From contig CAWEQW010000008.1 of NCBI GenBank assembly GCA_963811365.1, forward strand, positions 62,001-126,000: 64,000 nucleotides of DNA, in the 5' to 3' direction. The notes beneath the pieces are model-generated. The model worked only from the letters and a program-made list of their open reading frames with translations. It searched no databases and was not told the DNA's origin. Below, in pieces: positions 8,739-17,961 of this stretch (the first letter of the stretch is position 1; every line of letters begins with the position of its first letter). The translations under genes were made by a program, and so were the position numbers. The DNA comes from CAWEQW01 sp963811365. Its GTDB lineage: Bacteria; Actinomycetota; Actinomycetes; Propionibacteriales; Nocardioidaceae.

Positions 8739-9467
8739 ATGACCGGCACCTCCCCTGCCCCGGCCCTGACCCGCCCCGACGGCTCGCCGCTGCGGGTGCT
8801 CGTCGTCGACGACGAGCCCAACATCGCCGAGCTGGTCGGGATGGCGCTGCGGTACGAGGGCTGGGACACCACGATCGTGCACACCGGGACCAAGGCGGTG
8901 ACCGCGGCCAAGGAGGTGCACCCCGATGCGGTGGTGCTCGACATCATGCTGCCGGACCTCGACGGCCTGGAGGTGCTGCGCCGGATGCGCGCGCAGACCA
9001 CCGACGTACCCGTGCTCTTCCTGACCGCCCGCGACTCCGTGGAGGACCGGGTGGCCGGGCTGACCGCCGGCGGTGACGACTACGTCGTGAAGCCGTTCAG
9101 CCTCGAGGAGCTGGTGGCACGGCTGCGGGCGCTGATGCGGCGTACCACGGCGACCGAGACGCAGAGCAGCTCGGTGCTCACGGTCGGCGACCTGCGGCTC
9201 GACGAGGACAGCCACGAGGTGTTCCGCGGCGACGACGAGGTGTCGCTGACCGCCACCGAGTTCGAGCTGCTGCGCTACCTGATGCGCAACCCCCGCCGGG
9301 TGCTGTCGAAGGCGCAGATCCTCGACCGGGTCTGGAACTACGACTTCGGGGGACAGGCCAACGTCGTCGAGCTCTACATCTCCTACCTGCGCAAGAAGAT
9401 CGACGCGGGCCGCACGCCGATGATCCACACCATGCGCGGGGCCGGCTACGTCCTGAAGCCGGCCTGA
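8739..9467 (+). CDS. OmpR/PhoB-family response regulator
   Basis: 242 residues from ATG 8739. The receiver domain begins LRVLVVDDEPNIAELV, with the phospho-acceptor Asp68 in VVLDIMLPDLDGLEVLRRMR, FLTARD, and the conserved Lys in DYVVKPFSLEEL. The C-terminal winged helix shows LTATEFELLRYLMRNPRRVLS and ends RGAGYVLKPA. Closest in style to MprA/TcrA-type regulators. The partner kinase begins two bases after the stop, so the pair is co-transcribed. The two glycosyltransferase genes that follow in the same direction are candidates for the regulated pathway, by position only. Confidence 0.93.
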   Translation: MTGTSPAPALTRPDGSPLRVLVVDDEPNIAELVGMALRYEGWDTTIVHTGTKAVTAAKEVHPDAVVLDIMLPDLDGLEVLRRMRAQTTDVPVLFLTARDSVEDRVAGLTAGGDDYVVKPFSLEELVARLRALMRRTTATETQSSSVLTVGDLRLDEDSHEVFRGDDEVSLTATEFELLRYLMRNPRRVLSKAQILDRVWNYDFGGQANVVELYISYLRKKIDAGRTPMIHTMRGAGYVLKPA

Positions 9468-9469
9468 CG

Positions 9470-10984
9470 ATGCGCCGCGTCCCGCCGTTCTCGCTCACCG
9501 GTCGGCTGGTGGTCACCGTGGTGGCCCTGGTGGCCGTCGTCGGCGCGCTCACCGCCACGCTCGCCCTCGTGGCGATGCGCGGGACGCTGAGGCACCAGCT
9601 GGACGAGCAGATCGCCAGGACGAGCCGGCAGGCCACCGGGGAGTGGCAGCGCGCGCTCGGCGTCAGCGTCCCTGGGCCACCCGGGGCGGGCGACGGCGAC
9701 CACCACGACGCCGACTTCGGCGCCGGCCAGAGCACCGGCACGTTGTCGGCGCTCTACGGCCCCTACGGGCTCGGCGGCAGCGTCCTCACGGCGCCCCGCG
9801 GCAGCAACCCCCGTCCCCGGTCACTGACGAAGGCCCAGCTGACCGTCCTGCGCGGCGTCCCGGTCGACGGCAGCGCGCACCAGGTGAGCCTGGACGGGCT
9901 CGGCACCTACCGGGTCGTCGCCGCCCGCTCCGCGGTGGGCACGGTCGTGGCCGGACTGCCGACCTCCTCGATCGACCACGCGGTCTCCGAGCTCATGGTG
10001 GTGGAGGGGCTGCTCCTCGTCCTCGGCGTGGCCGTCGCCGCCGGCGCCGGGACCGTCCTGGTCCGTCGCCAGCTCGAGCCGCTGCGGCGGGTCGCCGCGA
10101 CCGCGCACGAGGTCTCGGAGCTCCCGCTGTCCTCGGGTGAGATCGAGATGTCCGCGCGGGTGCCCGACGAGCTGACCGACCCGCGCAGCGAGGTCGGGCA
10201 GGTCGGCTCGGCGATGAACACCATGCTGGTGCACGTCGAGGAGGCCCTCGACGCACGGCACCGCAGCGAGCAGCAGGTGCGCCAGTTCGTCGCCGACGCC
10301 TCGCACGAGCTGCGGACCCCGCTCGCGACCATCCACGGGTACGCCGAGCTGAGCCGGCGCCGCTCGCCGGCCGAACCGGAGCTGCTCACCTCGGCGATGG
10401 CCAAGGTCGAGTCGGAGGCGACCCGGATGTCCTCGCTCGTCGACGACCTGCTGCTGCTCGCGCGGCTCGACGCGGGCCGGCCGCTGCAGCGTCGCGACGT
10501 CGACCTCACCCGGCTGGCCATCGAAGCGCTCAGCGACGCCAAGGTCGTCGCGCCGGACCACCACTGGCGCCTCGACCTGCCCGAGGAGCCCGTCGTCACC
10601 ACCGGCGACGAGATGCGCCTGCACCAGGTCGTCACGAACCTGCTGAACAACGCGCGGCGGCACACCCCGCCGGGGACCACCGTCACCGTCTCGGTCGCCG
10701 AGGAGCGCGCCGGAGCCGTGGTGTCCGTGCACGACGACGGGCCGGGGCTGCCGCCGGAGCTGGTGCCGCGCGCCTTCGAGCGGTTCACCCGCGGCGACTC
10801 CTCGCGGACCCGGGCCTCCGGCGGCGCCGGACTCGGGCTCTCCCTGGTCCAGGCGATCGTCACCGCGCACAGCGGGACCGTGGATCTCGCGTCCGTGCCC
10901 GGCAGCACCACGTTCAGGCTGCACCTTCCCGGCCTCCGCTCACAGGCCGCAGACAGAACGGACACACAGCCGGCCAATCTCTGA
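9470..10984 (+). CDS. Membrane sensor histidine kinase (HAMP, HisKA, HATPase)
   Basis: 504 residues. The first membrane segment is about residues 10-33 (LVVTVVALVAVVGALTATLA), then an extracellular region of about 130 residues rich in Gly/Asp/His (GDGDHHDADFG), and a second membrane segment about 175-197. HAMP follows (RRQLEPLRRVAATAHEV). The phosphorylated His279 lies in FVADASHELRTPLATIHGY. The ATP-binding domain shows the N-box VVTNLLNNARRH, G1 DDGPGLP and G2 GAGLGLSLV. It forms a two-component system with the regulator just upstream. The His/Asp-rich outer loop might sense metal or cationic peptides, but that is a guess. Confidence 0.93.
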   Translation: MRRVPPFSLTGRLVVTVVALVAVVGALTATLALVAMRGTLRHQLDEQIARTSRQATGEWQRALGVSVPGPPGAGDGDHHDADFGAGQSTGTLSALYGPYGLGGSVLTAPRGSNPRPRSLTKAQLTVLRGVPVDGSAHQVSLDGLGTYRVVAARSAVGTVVAGLPTSSIDHAVSELMVVEGLLLVLGVAVAAGAGTVLVRRQLEPLRRVAATAHEVSELPLSSGEIEMSARVPDELTDPRSEVGQVGSAMNTMLVHVEEALDARHRSEQQVRQFVADASHELRTPLATIHGYAELSRRRSPAEPELLTSAMAKVESEATRMSSLVDDLLLLARLDAGRPLQRRDVDLTRLAIEALSDAKVVAPDHHWRLDLPEEPVVTTGDEMRLHQVVTNLLNNARRHTPPGTTVTVSVAEERAGAVVSVHDDGPGLPPELVPRAFERFTRGDSSRTRASGGAGLGLSLVQAIVTAHSGTVDLASVPGSTTFRLHLPGLRSQAADRTDTQPANL

Positions 10985-11001
10985 GCCCGATCGTGGTTGC
11001 C

Positions 11002-13018
11002 ATGAGCGCCCGGACCACGACCCAGATCGCCGCTCCACCCTCCTTCGCCGACCATCGCGCCCTCGCCCCTCCGGCGCCCGGCCGCGAGCGCTGGGTCCGT
11101 CCTGCCGTCGCCGGCCTGCTGGTCGCGACCGGCGTCCTCTACCTCTGGGGGCTCGGGGCGTCGGGCTGGGCCAACAGCTTCTACTCCGCCGCCGTCCAGG
11201 CCGGCTCGGTGTCGTGGAAGGCGTTCTTCTTCGGCGCCTCGGACGCGGCCGGCTCCATCACGGTCGACAAGACGCCGCTGGCGCTGTGGCCGATGGACCT
11301 CTCGGTGCGGCTCTTCGGTCTGTCCTCGTGGAGCATCCTCGTCCCGCAGGCGCTGATGGGAGTCGCCTCGGTCGGCCTGCTGTTCGCCACGGTGCGCCGC
11401 TCGACCCGCTCCGCGGCCGCAGGGCTGATCGCGGGCGCGGTGCTGGCGCTCACCCCGGTCGCGGTCCTGATGTTCCGGTTCGACAACCCCGACGCGCTGC
11501 TGGTGCTGCTCCTGGTCGGCTCGGCTGCGTCCACGCTGCGCGCGGTGGACGCCAGCCGGGCGCGCGCCGAGGGAGTGCCCGGGCACCCGGTGCGCTGGCT
11601 CGCGTTCGCCGGCGCGCTCGTGGGACTGGCGTTCCTCACCAAGATGCTGCAGGCCTTCCTCGTACTGCCCGCCCTGGTGCTGGTGTACCTGGTGGCGGCC
11701 CGCACGCCGTTCGGCCGCCGGGTGGGCCACCTGCTGGTCGCCTTCGGCGCGATGCTGCTCACGGCCGGCTGGTGGGTGGCCGCCGTGTCGCTGTGGCCGG
11801 CGGCCTCGCGGCCCTACATCGGCGGCTCGCAGCACAACTCGATCCTCGAGCTGACCCTGGGCTACAACGGCTTCGGCCGGCTCACCGGTGCCGAGACCGG
11901 CTCGGTGGGCGGCGCCCGGGGCGGTGCAGGCGGTCCGGTGGCGGCGGTCCCGGTGGCGGCTGGGGCCGGACCGGGCTGCTGCGGCTGTTCGGGAGCGAGG
12001 TCGGCGGGCAGATCGCCTGGCTGCTGCCGGCGGCCCTCGTCCTGCTGGTCGCGGCGCTCTGGCTCACCCGTCGCGCACCGCGGTGGGACGCGACCCGGGC
12101 GGCCCTCCTGCTGTGGGGTCTCTGGCTGCTGGTGACCGGGCTGACGTTCAGCTACATGGCCGGGATCTTCCACGCCTACTACACCGTGGCCCTCGCACCG
12201 GCCGTGGCCGCGCTCGTCGGCATCGGTGCGGCCGTCCTCTGGCGGCACCGGACCTCGTACGGCGCTGCGCTGACCCTCGCCGCCACCGTCTCCTTCAGCA
12301 CGGCCTTCGCGGTGGTGCTGCTGGAGCGCACGCCGGACTACCTGCCCTGGCTGCAGTGGGTCGTCGCGGCGCTCGGGTTCACCTCGGCACTGCTCCTGGC
12401 CGGGCTGCGGCACCTCCCGCGGCGGCTGGGTGCGCTGGCGGCCGTGACGGCTCTGCTCGCGTGCTGGCCGGCCCGGCGGCGTACGCGGTGACGACGGCGG
12501 CCACCCCGCACACCGGGGCGATCCCGGCCGCGGGCCCCGGCTCGCGGGCGGCGCGTCCCGGTGGGATGCCCGGTGGGATGCCCGGTGGGAGCCGGCTGCC
12601 CGGCGGGATGCCCTTCGGCGGTCCCGCGGGCCGCACCGGCGGACTGCTCCAGGGCAGCAGCTCGAGCCCGGCGATCGACAGGCTGCTGCGCCAGGACGCG
12701 GGCGGCTACACCTGGGCCGCGGCCGCGGTGGGCTCCAACGTCGCGTCCGGCTACCAGCTGTCCAGCGAGCAGCCGGTGATGGCGATCGGGGGGTTCAACG
12801 GAAGCGACCCCAGCCCGACGCTCGCCCAGTTCGAGCGGTACGTCGCCCAGGGCCGGGTCCACTGGTTCATCGGCGACGGCTCGCGCGGCGGGATGCGCGG
12901 CGGCGTGGGCCCCGGCGGCTCGACCAGCACCGCGATCGCCGCCTGGGTCAGCAGCCACTTCACCGCCCGCACCGTCGACGGCGTCACGCTCTACGACCTC
13001 TCCGGCGGTGCCCGGTGA
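11002..13018 (+). pseudogene. ArnT/GT39-type membrane mannosyltransferase with two frameshifts
   Basis: One polytopic glycosyltransferase can be followed through three frames. ATG 11002 (or GTG 10993) to about 11920 gives the N-terminal catalytic part: the loop with an acidic pair RFDNPDALL, the KTPLALWP segment, and about eight membrane helices. Near 11905-11985 a Gly-rich low-complexity stretch changes frame; SEVGGQIAWLLPAALVLLVA and later helices continue to about 12465. A second frame change leads to AAYAVTTAATPHTG, a GGMPGGMPGG stretch and the soluble C-terminal domain ending at 13018. Family members are about 650-700 residues, exactly what the three pieces add up to. Either a recent pseudogene or two assembly errors in G-rich DNA. 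The downstream GT2 gene overlaps its stop (GTGA). Confidence 0.75.
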
Positions 13019-14280
13019 CCGCCGTGTCGACGAGCGCCGCGCCCGACGTGGGCCCCGACGCGCCGTTGCTCGACATCGTGATCCCGGTGCACAACGAGGA
13101 GGCGGGCCTGCGGCCGACGGTGGAGCGGCTGCGCGAGCACCTCGCGCGGGTGCCGTACCCGGCCCGGATCACCGTCGCGGACAACGCCAGCACCGACGGC
13201 ACGGCGCTCGTCGCGCAGTGGCTGGCGCACGCGTACGACGACGTCTCGGTCGTGCACCTGTCCGAGAAGGGCAGGGGTCGCGCGTTGAGGCACGTGTGGT
13301 CCCGCTCGAAGGCGGCCGTGCTGGTGTACATGGACGTGGACCTGTCCACCGACCTCAACGCGCTGCTGCCGCTGGTGGCTCCGCTGCTCTCCGGGCACTC
13401 CGACCTGGCGATCGGCTCGCGGCTGTCGCGGTCGTCCCGGACCTCCCGCGGCCCCAAGCGGGAGCTGGTCTCCCGGTGCTACAACCTGCTGCTCCGCCGC
13501 ACCCTGCGGGTCCGGTTCAGCGACGCGCAGTGCGGGTTCAAGGCCATCCGCCGCGACGCCGCCCAGGAGCTGCTCCCGCTCGTGCAGGACAACACCTGGT
13601 TCTTCGACACCGAGCTGCTGGTCCTCGCCGAACGCGCCGGGCTGCGCATCCACGAGGTGCCGGTCGACTGGACCGACGACCCGGACAGTCGCGTCGACAT
13701 CGTTCGCACCGCCCTCGACGACCTGCACGGCATCGCCCGGCTCGGCTGGTCGCTGATGCGCGGCCGGGTCCCGCTCGGCGACGTGGCGGAGCGGCTCGGC
13801 CGGACCTCGCGGGACGGGGCGGCCGGTGCGATGAGCGCCCAGCTCGTGCTCTTCGCGCTCGTGGGGGTCGCCTCCACGGCGGCGTACGCCCTGCTCTACC
13901 TGCTGTTCCGGGAGACGGTCGGCGCGCAGCCGGCCAACGCCCTGGCGCTGCTGGTCACCGCCGTCGCCAACACCGCGGCCAACCGCCGGCTCACCTTCGG
14001 CGTGCGCGGGCGGCAGGACGCGGCCCGGCACCAGGTCCAGGGGCTGCTGATCTTCGGCGCCGGCCTCGCGGTCACCAGTGGCACGCTGTGGCTGCTCGAC
14101 ACCGCCGTGCCCGGGCACCGCCACGGCCTGGAGGTGGTCGTGCTGACGGTGGCGAACCTGGCCGTGACCGTGATGCGGTTCGTGCTGATGCGGGTGTGGG
14201 TGTTCGCCCGACGTGGCCCCGGACCCCGGGTTTGGCGTCGCACCGACGAGGGCACACTTTCGGCGACCAAGGAGGGTTGA
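13015..14280 (+). CDS. Polyprenyl-phosphate mannose/glucose synthase fused to GtrA-like membrane domain
   Basis: 421 residues from a GTG overlapping the preceding stop. Residues about 18-245 are a GT2 fold of the dolichol-phosphate mannose synthase group: LLDIVIPVHNEEAGL, nucleotide-sugar region DNASTDGTA, MDVDLSTDLNALLPLV (the DxD-like metal site) and CGFKAIRR. Residues about 275-405 hold four membrane helices of the GtrA type (LVLFALVGVASTAAYALLYL). GT2 enzymes make lipid-linked sugar from NDP-sugar; the GtrA part probably moves it across the membrane. The upstream GT39-type protein would use such a donor, so the two make a plausible lipid-linked glycosylation pair, although the GT39 gene is broken here. 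Confidence 0.88.
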   Translation: MTAVSTSAAPDVGPDAPLLDIVIPVHNEEAGLRPTVERLREHLARVPYPARITVADNASTDGTALVAQWLAHAYDDVSVVHLSEKGRGRALRHVWSRSKAAVLVYMDVDLSTDLNALLPLVAPLLSGHSDLAIGSRLSRSSRTSRGPKRELVSRCYNLLLRRTLRVRFSDAQCGFKAIRRDAAQELLPLVQDNTWFFDTELLVLAERAGLRIHEVPVDWTDDPDSRVDIVRTALDDLHGIARLGWSLMRGRVPLGDVAERLGRTSRDGAAGAMSAQLVLFALVGVASTAAYALLYLLFRETVGAQPANALALLVTAVANTAANRRLTFGVRGRQDAARHQVQGLLIFGAGLAVTSGTLWLLDTAVPGHRHGLEVVVLTVANLAVTVMRFVLMRVWVFARRGPGPRVWRRTDEGTLSATKEG

Positions 14281-14423
14281 TGGATTTCATTCTGTGGATC
14301 ATCGCGGTGGTGCTGGTGATCGCCGGCATCGTGCAGATCGTGCGTGGCGGCATTCTGTGGGGCATCGTCCTCATCGTGCTGGGACTTCTCGTGGGGCCGG
14401 GCGGCGTGAGCATCTTCACCTGA
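14280..14423 (+). CDS. GPGG-motif small membrane protein
   Basis: 47 residues: MDFILWIIAVVLVIAGIVQ, then IVRGGILWGIVLIVLGLLVGPGGVSIF. Two hydrophobic helices end in the GPGG motif typical of a widespread actinobacterial small hydrophobic family of unknown role. AAGGAGGG inside the end of the GT2 gene is the ribosome binding site; the ATG shares one base with the GT2 stop. A strong terminator follows 15 bases after the stop. Confidence 0.8.
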   Translation: MDFILWIIAVVLVIAGIVQIVRGGILWGIVLIVLGLLVGPGGVSIFT

Positions 14424-14437
14424 CCGCTCCCCCGCAC

Positions 14438-14482
14438 GACGACGGCCGCCGTTCCCTCCCCCGGGGAACGGCGGCCGTCGTC
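14438..14482 (+). terminator. Strong hairpin terminator ending the two-component/glycosyltransferase unit
   Basis: A 19-bp perfect stem (GACGACGGCCGCCGTTCCC and its complement) closes a 7-base loop, just after the GPGG small protein. No U-run follows, as is common in actinobacteria. The downstream monooxygenase has its own palindromic control site. Confidence 0.85.
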
Positions 14483-14519
14483 CGTCCGGGAGGTCTCACG
14501 CGGTCCGCTCCCCGCGCGG

Positions 14520-14536
14520 CCATACCGCCGGTATGG
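14520..14536. promoter_or_regulatory. Palindromic operator upstream of the Baeyer-Villiger monooxygenase
   Basis: CCATACCGCCGGTATGG is a perfect 7+3+7 palindrome ending seven bases before the ATG of the monooxygenase. Size and position suit a TetR- or MarR-type repressor blocking expression of the monooxygenase-SDR pair. No regulator gene lies next to it. Confidence 0.6.
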
Positions 14537-14543
14537 TCGTCGC

Positions 14544-16067
14544 ATGAGGGACGAGGGGCTGCCCGGCCACGTGCGGGTGCTGGTGGTGGGCGCGGGCTTC
14601 GGCGGCCTCGGGATGGCGGTCGGGCTCCACGAGCGCGGTCTGGACGACTTCCTGCTCGTCGAGCGCGGCCCGGACGTGGGCGGCACCTGGCGCGACAACA
14701 CCTACCCGGGCGCGGCCTGCGACGTGCCCTCCCAGCTCTACTCGTTCTCGTGGGCGCCCAACCCGGACTGGACCCGCTCCTACTCGCCGCAGCCCGAGAT
14801 CTGGGCCTACCTGCGCGGCATCGCCCGGCGCACGGGGGTGCTCGAGCGGGTCGCCTTCGACACCACGCTCGTGTCGGCCACCTGGGACGCCGATGCAGCG
14901 CAGTGGTGTGCCGAGACCAGCCGCGGCGAGGTGCGCGCCGACGTGCTGGTCACCGCCACGGGCGGGCTGTCGGAGCCGAGGATGCCCGACATCGAGGGCC
15001 TCGGGAGCTTCACCGGCGAGCTGTTCCACACGGCCCGGTGGGACCACGACTACGACCTGAGCGGCAAGCGCGTCGCCGTCGTCGGCACGGGCGCGTCGGC
15101 GATCCAGGTCGTCCCGGCCATCGCACCGACGGTCGGGCACCTCGACGTGTACCAGCGGACGGCGCCGTGGGTGGTGCCACGCAACGACCGGGCGTACGGA
15201 TCCCTCGAGCGGGCGGCGCTGCGCCACGTCCCGGGCGTCCGGCGGCTCTACCGTTCGGCGCTGTACTGGGGCAGGGAGGCGCTGGTCCCGGCCGTGTTCG
15301 TCAACCCGCGGGTGCCGGGGGTCGCCCGCCGGGGCGCGATGGCGAACATCGAGAGGAGCATCTCCGACCCGGTGCTGCGCGAGAAGGTCACCCCGCACTT
15401 CCAGATCGGCTGCAAGCGGATCCTGGTCTCCAACGACTGGTACCCCACCCTGGCCCGCGACGACGTCGACCTCGTCACCAGCCCGATCGCCCGGTTCACC
15501 GAGCGCGGCATCGTGACCGAGGACGGGACGGCGCGCGAGGTGGACGCGGTGGTCGTCGCGACCGGCTTCCACACGATCGACCTGCCGATCGCCGAGCACG
15601 TCGTCGGCGCGGCCGGGGAGTCGCTGCGGCAGGTCTGGGACCGCGAGGGAGTGGCGGCCTACAAGGGCACCACCGTCCGCGGGTTCCCGAACCTGTTCCA
15701 GATCGTGGGCCCGAACACCGGACTCGGCCACTCGAGCATGGTGTTCGTGATCGAGTGCCAGATCCGCTACATCCTCGACGCGCTGGCGCACATGACGGCC
15801 GAGGGGGTCACCAGCGTCCAGCCGACGGCCCGAGCGCAGCGCCGCTGGAACGCCGACCTGCAGCGCCGGCTGGCCAGGACCGTGTGGAACACCGGCGGCT
15901 GCACGAGCTGGTACCTCGACCGGCACGGCCGCAACCCGGTGCTGTGGCCACGGTCCACGGTGATGCTGCGTCGGGAGCTGGCCCGGTTCGACCCCGCAGC
16001 CTACGAGCCGGCGACCGGCGCCAGCGACTCCCGTACGGCGACCCGGAAGGTGGCAGCAACGACATGA
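14544..16067 (+). CDS. Flavin-dependent Baeyer-Villiger monooxygenase
   Basis: 507 residues from ATG 14544. The FAD site VVGAGFGGLGMAVGL is near residue 15. The fingerprint FTGELFHTARWD (residues 156-167) matches FxGxxxHTxxWD, which separates Baeyer-Villiger enzymes from other class B flavin monooxygenases. The NADPH site VAVVGTGASAIQVVP follows, and ATGF occurs late. Such enzymes insert oxygen into ketones, giving esters or lactones. The SDR behind it overlaps by ATGA, so alcohol-to-ketone oxidation followed by ring or chain oxygenation is a plausible joint task. Substrate unknown. Confidence 0.9.
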   Translation: MRDEGLPGHVRVLVVGAGFGGLGMAVGLHERGLDDFLLVERGPDVGGTWRDNTYPGAACDVPSQLYSFSWAPNPDWTRSYSPQPEIWAYLRGIARRTGVLERVAFDTTLVSATWDADAAQWCAETSRGEVRADVLVTATGGLSEPRMPDIEGLGSFTGELFHTARWDHDYDLSGKRVAVVGTGASAIQVVPAIAPTVGHLDVYQRTAPWVVPRNDRAYGSLERAALRHVPGVRRLYRSALYWGREALVPAVFVNPRVPGVARRGAMANIERSISDPVLREKVTPHFQIGCKRILVSNDWYPTLARDDVDLVTSPIARFTERGIVTEDGTAREVDAVVVATGFHTIDLPIAEHVVGAAGESLRQVWDREGVAAYKGTTVRGFPNLFQIVGPNTGLGHSSMVFVIECQIRYILDALAHMTAEGVTSVQPTARAQRRWNADLQRRLARTVWNTGGCTSWYLDRHGRNPVLWPRSTVMLRRELARFDPAAYEPATGASDSRTATRKVAATT

Positions 16068-16888
16068 GGACCCTCGACGGCAAGGTGGTCGTGATCACCG
16101 GCGCCGGATCCGGCATCGGACGTGCCCTCGCGGTCGCGGTGGCCGACCGCGGCGGCCTGCTGGCGCTGTGCGACTGGGACGAGGTCGGCCTGGTGGAGAC
16201 CGCCTCGCTGGTGCAGAACCGGACCCACCAGGAGGTGCGCACGGACAAGGTCGACGTCCGCGACCGCGAGGCGGTGCACGCCTGGGCGGACGCCGTGCAC
16301 GACGGGTTCGGCCGCGTCGACATGCTGGTCAACAACGCGGGCGTTGCGCTGCACGGCGAGTTCGAGGAGGTCGAGTACGACGACTTCGCCTGGGTCCTCG
16401 ACGTGGACTTCTGGGGCGTGGTGCACGGCACGAAGGCGTTCCTGCCGTACCTCATCGCCTCCGGTGACGGACACCTCGTGAACGTCTCGAGCCTGTTCGG
16501 GATCATGGCGTGGCCGGGTCAGACGGCGTACACCGCGGCGAAGTTCGCGGTCCGCGGCTTCACCGAGTCGCTGCGCCAGGAGATGCTCTGCTCCGGGCAC
16601 CCGGTGCAGGTCACCTGTGTGCACCCGGGCGGGATCAAGACCGCGATCGCCCGCAGCTCCCGCACCACCGTCTCGCACGACCACGAGGCGACGGCCGCCT
16701 TCTTCGACACCCGGCTCGCGCGGACCACGCCCGAGCGCGCCGCGGAGGTCATCCTCGACGGCGTGCTCGCCAACCGGGCCCGGGTGCTCGTGGGCCTCGA
16801 CGCGGTGGTGCTCGACCTGGTCGTCCGGGTGAGCGGCGCGGCGTACCAGGGGATCTTCGCCAGACTGGCGCGCCGGTTCGGTCCCTGA
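16064..16888 (+). CDS. Short-chain dehydrogenase/reductase
   Basis: 274 residues from an ATG in an ATGA overlap with the monooxygenase. A classical SDR: TGAGSGIG cofactor motif near residue 12, Asp after the second strand (CDWDEVGL), NNAG, the catalytic Ser in VNVSSLFG, and YTAAK (Tyr/Lys pair). After the catalytic part, PGGIKTAIARSS forms the lid. Members of this subgroup are often encoded beside Baeyer-Villiger monooxygenases in actinobacteria. NAD or NADP preference is not decided; the Asp after strand two favours NAD. Confidence 0.9.
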   Translation: MRTLDGKVVVITGAGSGIGRALAVAVADRGGLLALCDWDEVGLVETASLVQNRTHQEVRTDKVDVRDREAVHAWADAVHDGFGRVDMLVNNAGVALHGEFEEVEYDDFAWVLDVDFWGVVHGTKAFLPYLIASGDGHLVNVSSLFGIMAWPGQTAYTAAKFAVRGFTESLRQEMLCSGHPVQVTCVHPGGIKTAIARSSRTTVSHDHEATAAFFDTRLARTTPERAAEVILDGVLANRARVLVGLDAVVLDLVVRVSGAAYQGIFARLARRFGP

Positions 16889-16890
16889 CC

Positions 16891-17925
16891 TCACACGGCC
16901 GACCAGAACAGCGACGCGGCAGCGGCCCGGCCGAAGCCGCTCAGCCCCACCTTGGCGGACCAGAGGCCGCCCTCGCGGTCCCACCAGCCGAGCGTGTAGC
17001 CGACCCGGAACCAGCCGAGCTCGACGGCCCGGACCCCGTCCTGCACGGTGTGCGCCCCGGTGCGCCGCCACTTGCCCGAGAGCAGGAAGGCCATCTCCTC
17101 GCGGAGCTGGTCGCGGGTCAGCTCGTGCCCCCGCAGCAGGGTCGCCGCCATCACGGCAAGGGCGTCTCGCTCGAAGCCCGAGCGCCACCGCGGCCGGGCC
17201 GCGACGACGGCCGCCCAGAGCCGGTCGGGAGCGGTGGTCAGCCGGGCCACCTGGGCCGCCGGGACCAGCACCTTGTCGGCCACGGCGAGCAGCCGCTGCT
17301 CGCGCAGGTGCTCGTGGAGGAAGAGCAGGGCCGGCAGGTCGCCCTCGCCGCGGGGCCGGCCCGCAGACAGCTCGTCGCTCCAGCCGAACCGCGCGTCGAG
17401 CGCGAGGGCGAGCCGCGGGGGCAGGTAGCCCGCCGCGGTGAGCGGGACCCCGTCACCTACCGCGTCGAGCAGCGCCCGCACCGGGACGAGAGCCAGCTCC
17501 AACCGCGTCGGCAGCAGCGGCGCCCTGCGCACCAGCGGCAGCACCTCGTCCCAGAGCTCGGGCCTGCCGCGCCGGAGCCCGGCGGCCCAGGCGGCGGCTC
17601 GCTCCGGCCGGACCGCTGGTCGGGTCGGGGTGGCCAGCGCGGCGTGCGTCTCGGCGGCCCGGCACACCGACGCGAGCTCGGGCAGGCCTGCCGCGTCGAA
17701 GAAGTCGGCGAGCGCCCAGGCCGCCTCGTGGCGATCGGTGGCGGCGCCGGGCCACCCGGCGATCGCCTGCGTCAGCAGGTCGCCGAGCACCGTGGGCGTC
17801 AGCGAGGCCAGGCTGCGCGGGCTCCCGCGCACCGCCGCCGGTGCGAGCAGCGACTGCAGCGCGGGCCGGGCCCGGGCCGCGGTGACCGGGTCCAGACGCG
17901 CCAGCACCCCCTCGAGATCGTCCAC
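16891..17925 (-). CDS. Hypothetical protein, Leu/Ala-rich helical
   Basis: 344 residues from a GTG at 17925. I recognise no family. It is soluble, rich in Ala, Leu and Arg, mostly helical in look, with a distinctive C-terminal part: HTVQDGVRAVELGWFRVGY, then WWDREGGLWSAKVGLSGFG. There is no signal peptide. It is convergent with the SDR and divergent from the DUF402 gene, with about 36 bases between the starts, so both promoters share that space. A TAGACT element at 17943-17948 points toward the DUF402 side. Confidence 0.7.
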   Translation of the reverse strand: MDDLEGVLARLDPVTAARARPALQSLLAPAAVRGSPRSLASLTPTVLGDLLTQAIAGWPGAATDRHEAAWALADFFDAAGLPELASVCRAAETHAALATPTRPAVRPERAAAWAAGLRRGRPELWDEVLPLVRRAPLLPTRLELALVPVRALLDAVGDGVPLTAAGYLPPRLALALDARFGWSDELSAGRPRGEGDLPALLFLHEHLREQRLLAVADKVLVPAAQVARLTTAPDRLWAAVVAARPRWRSGFERDALAVMAATLLRGHELTRDQLREEMAFLLSGKWRRTGAHTVQDGVRAVELGWFRVGYTLGWWDREGGLWSAKVGLSGFGRAAAASLFWSAV

Positions 17926-17961
17926 CGACCCATTGTGCTCACTAGACTCCCGCAGGTGAGC

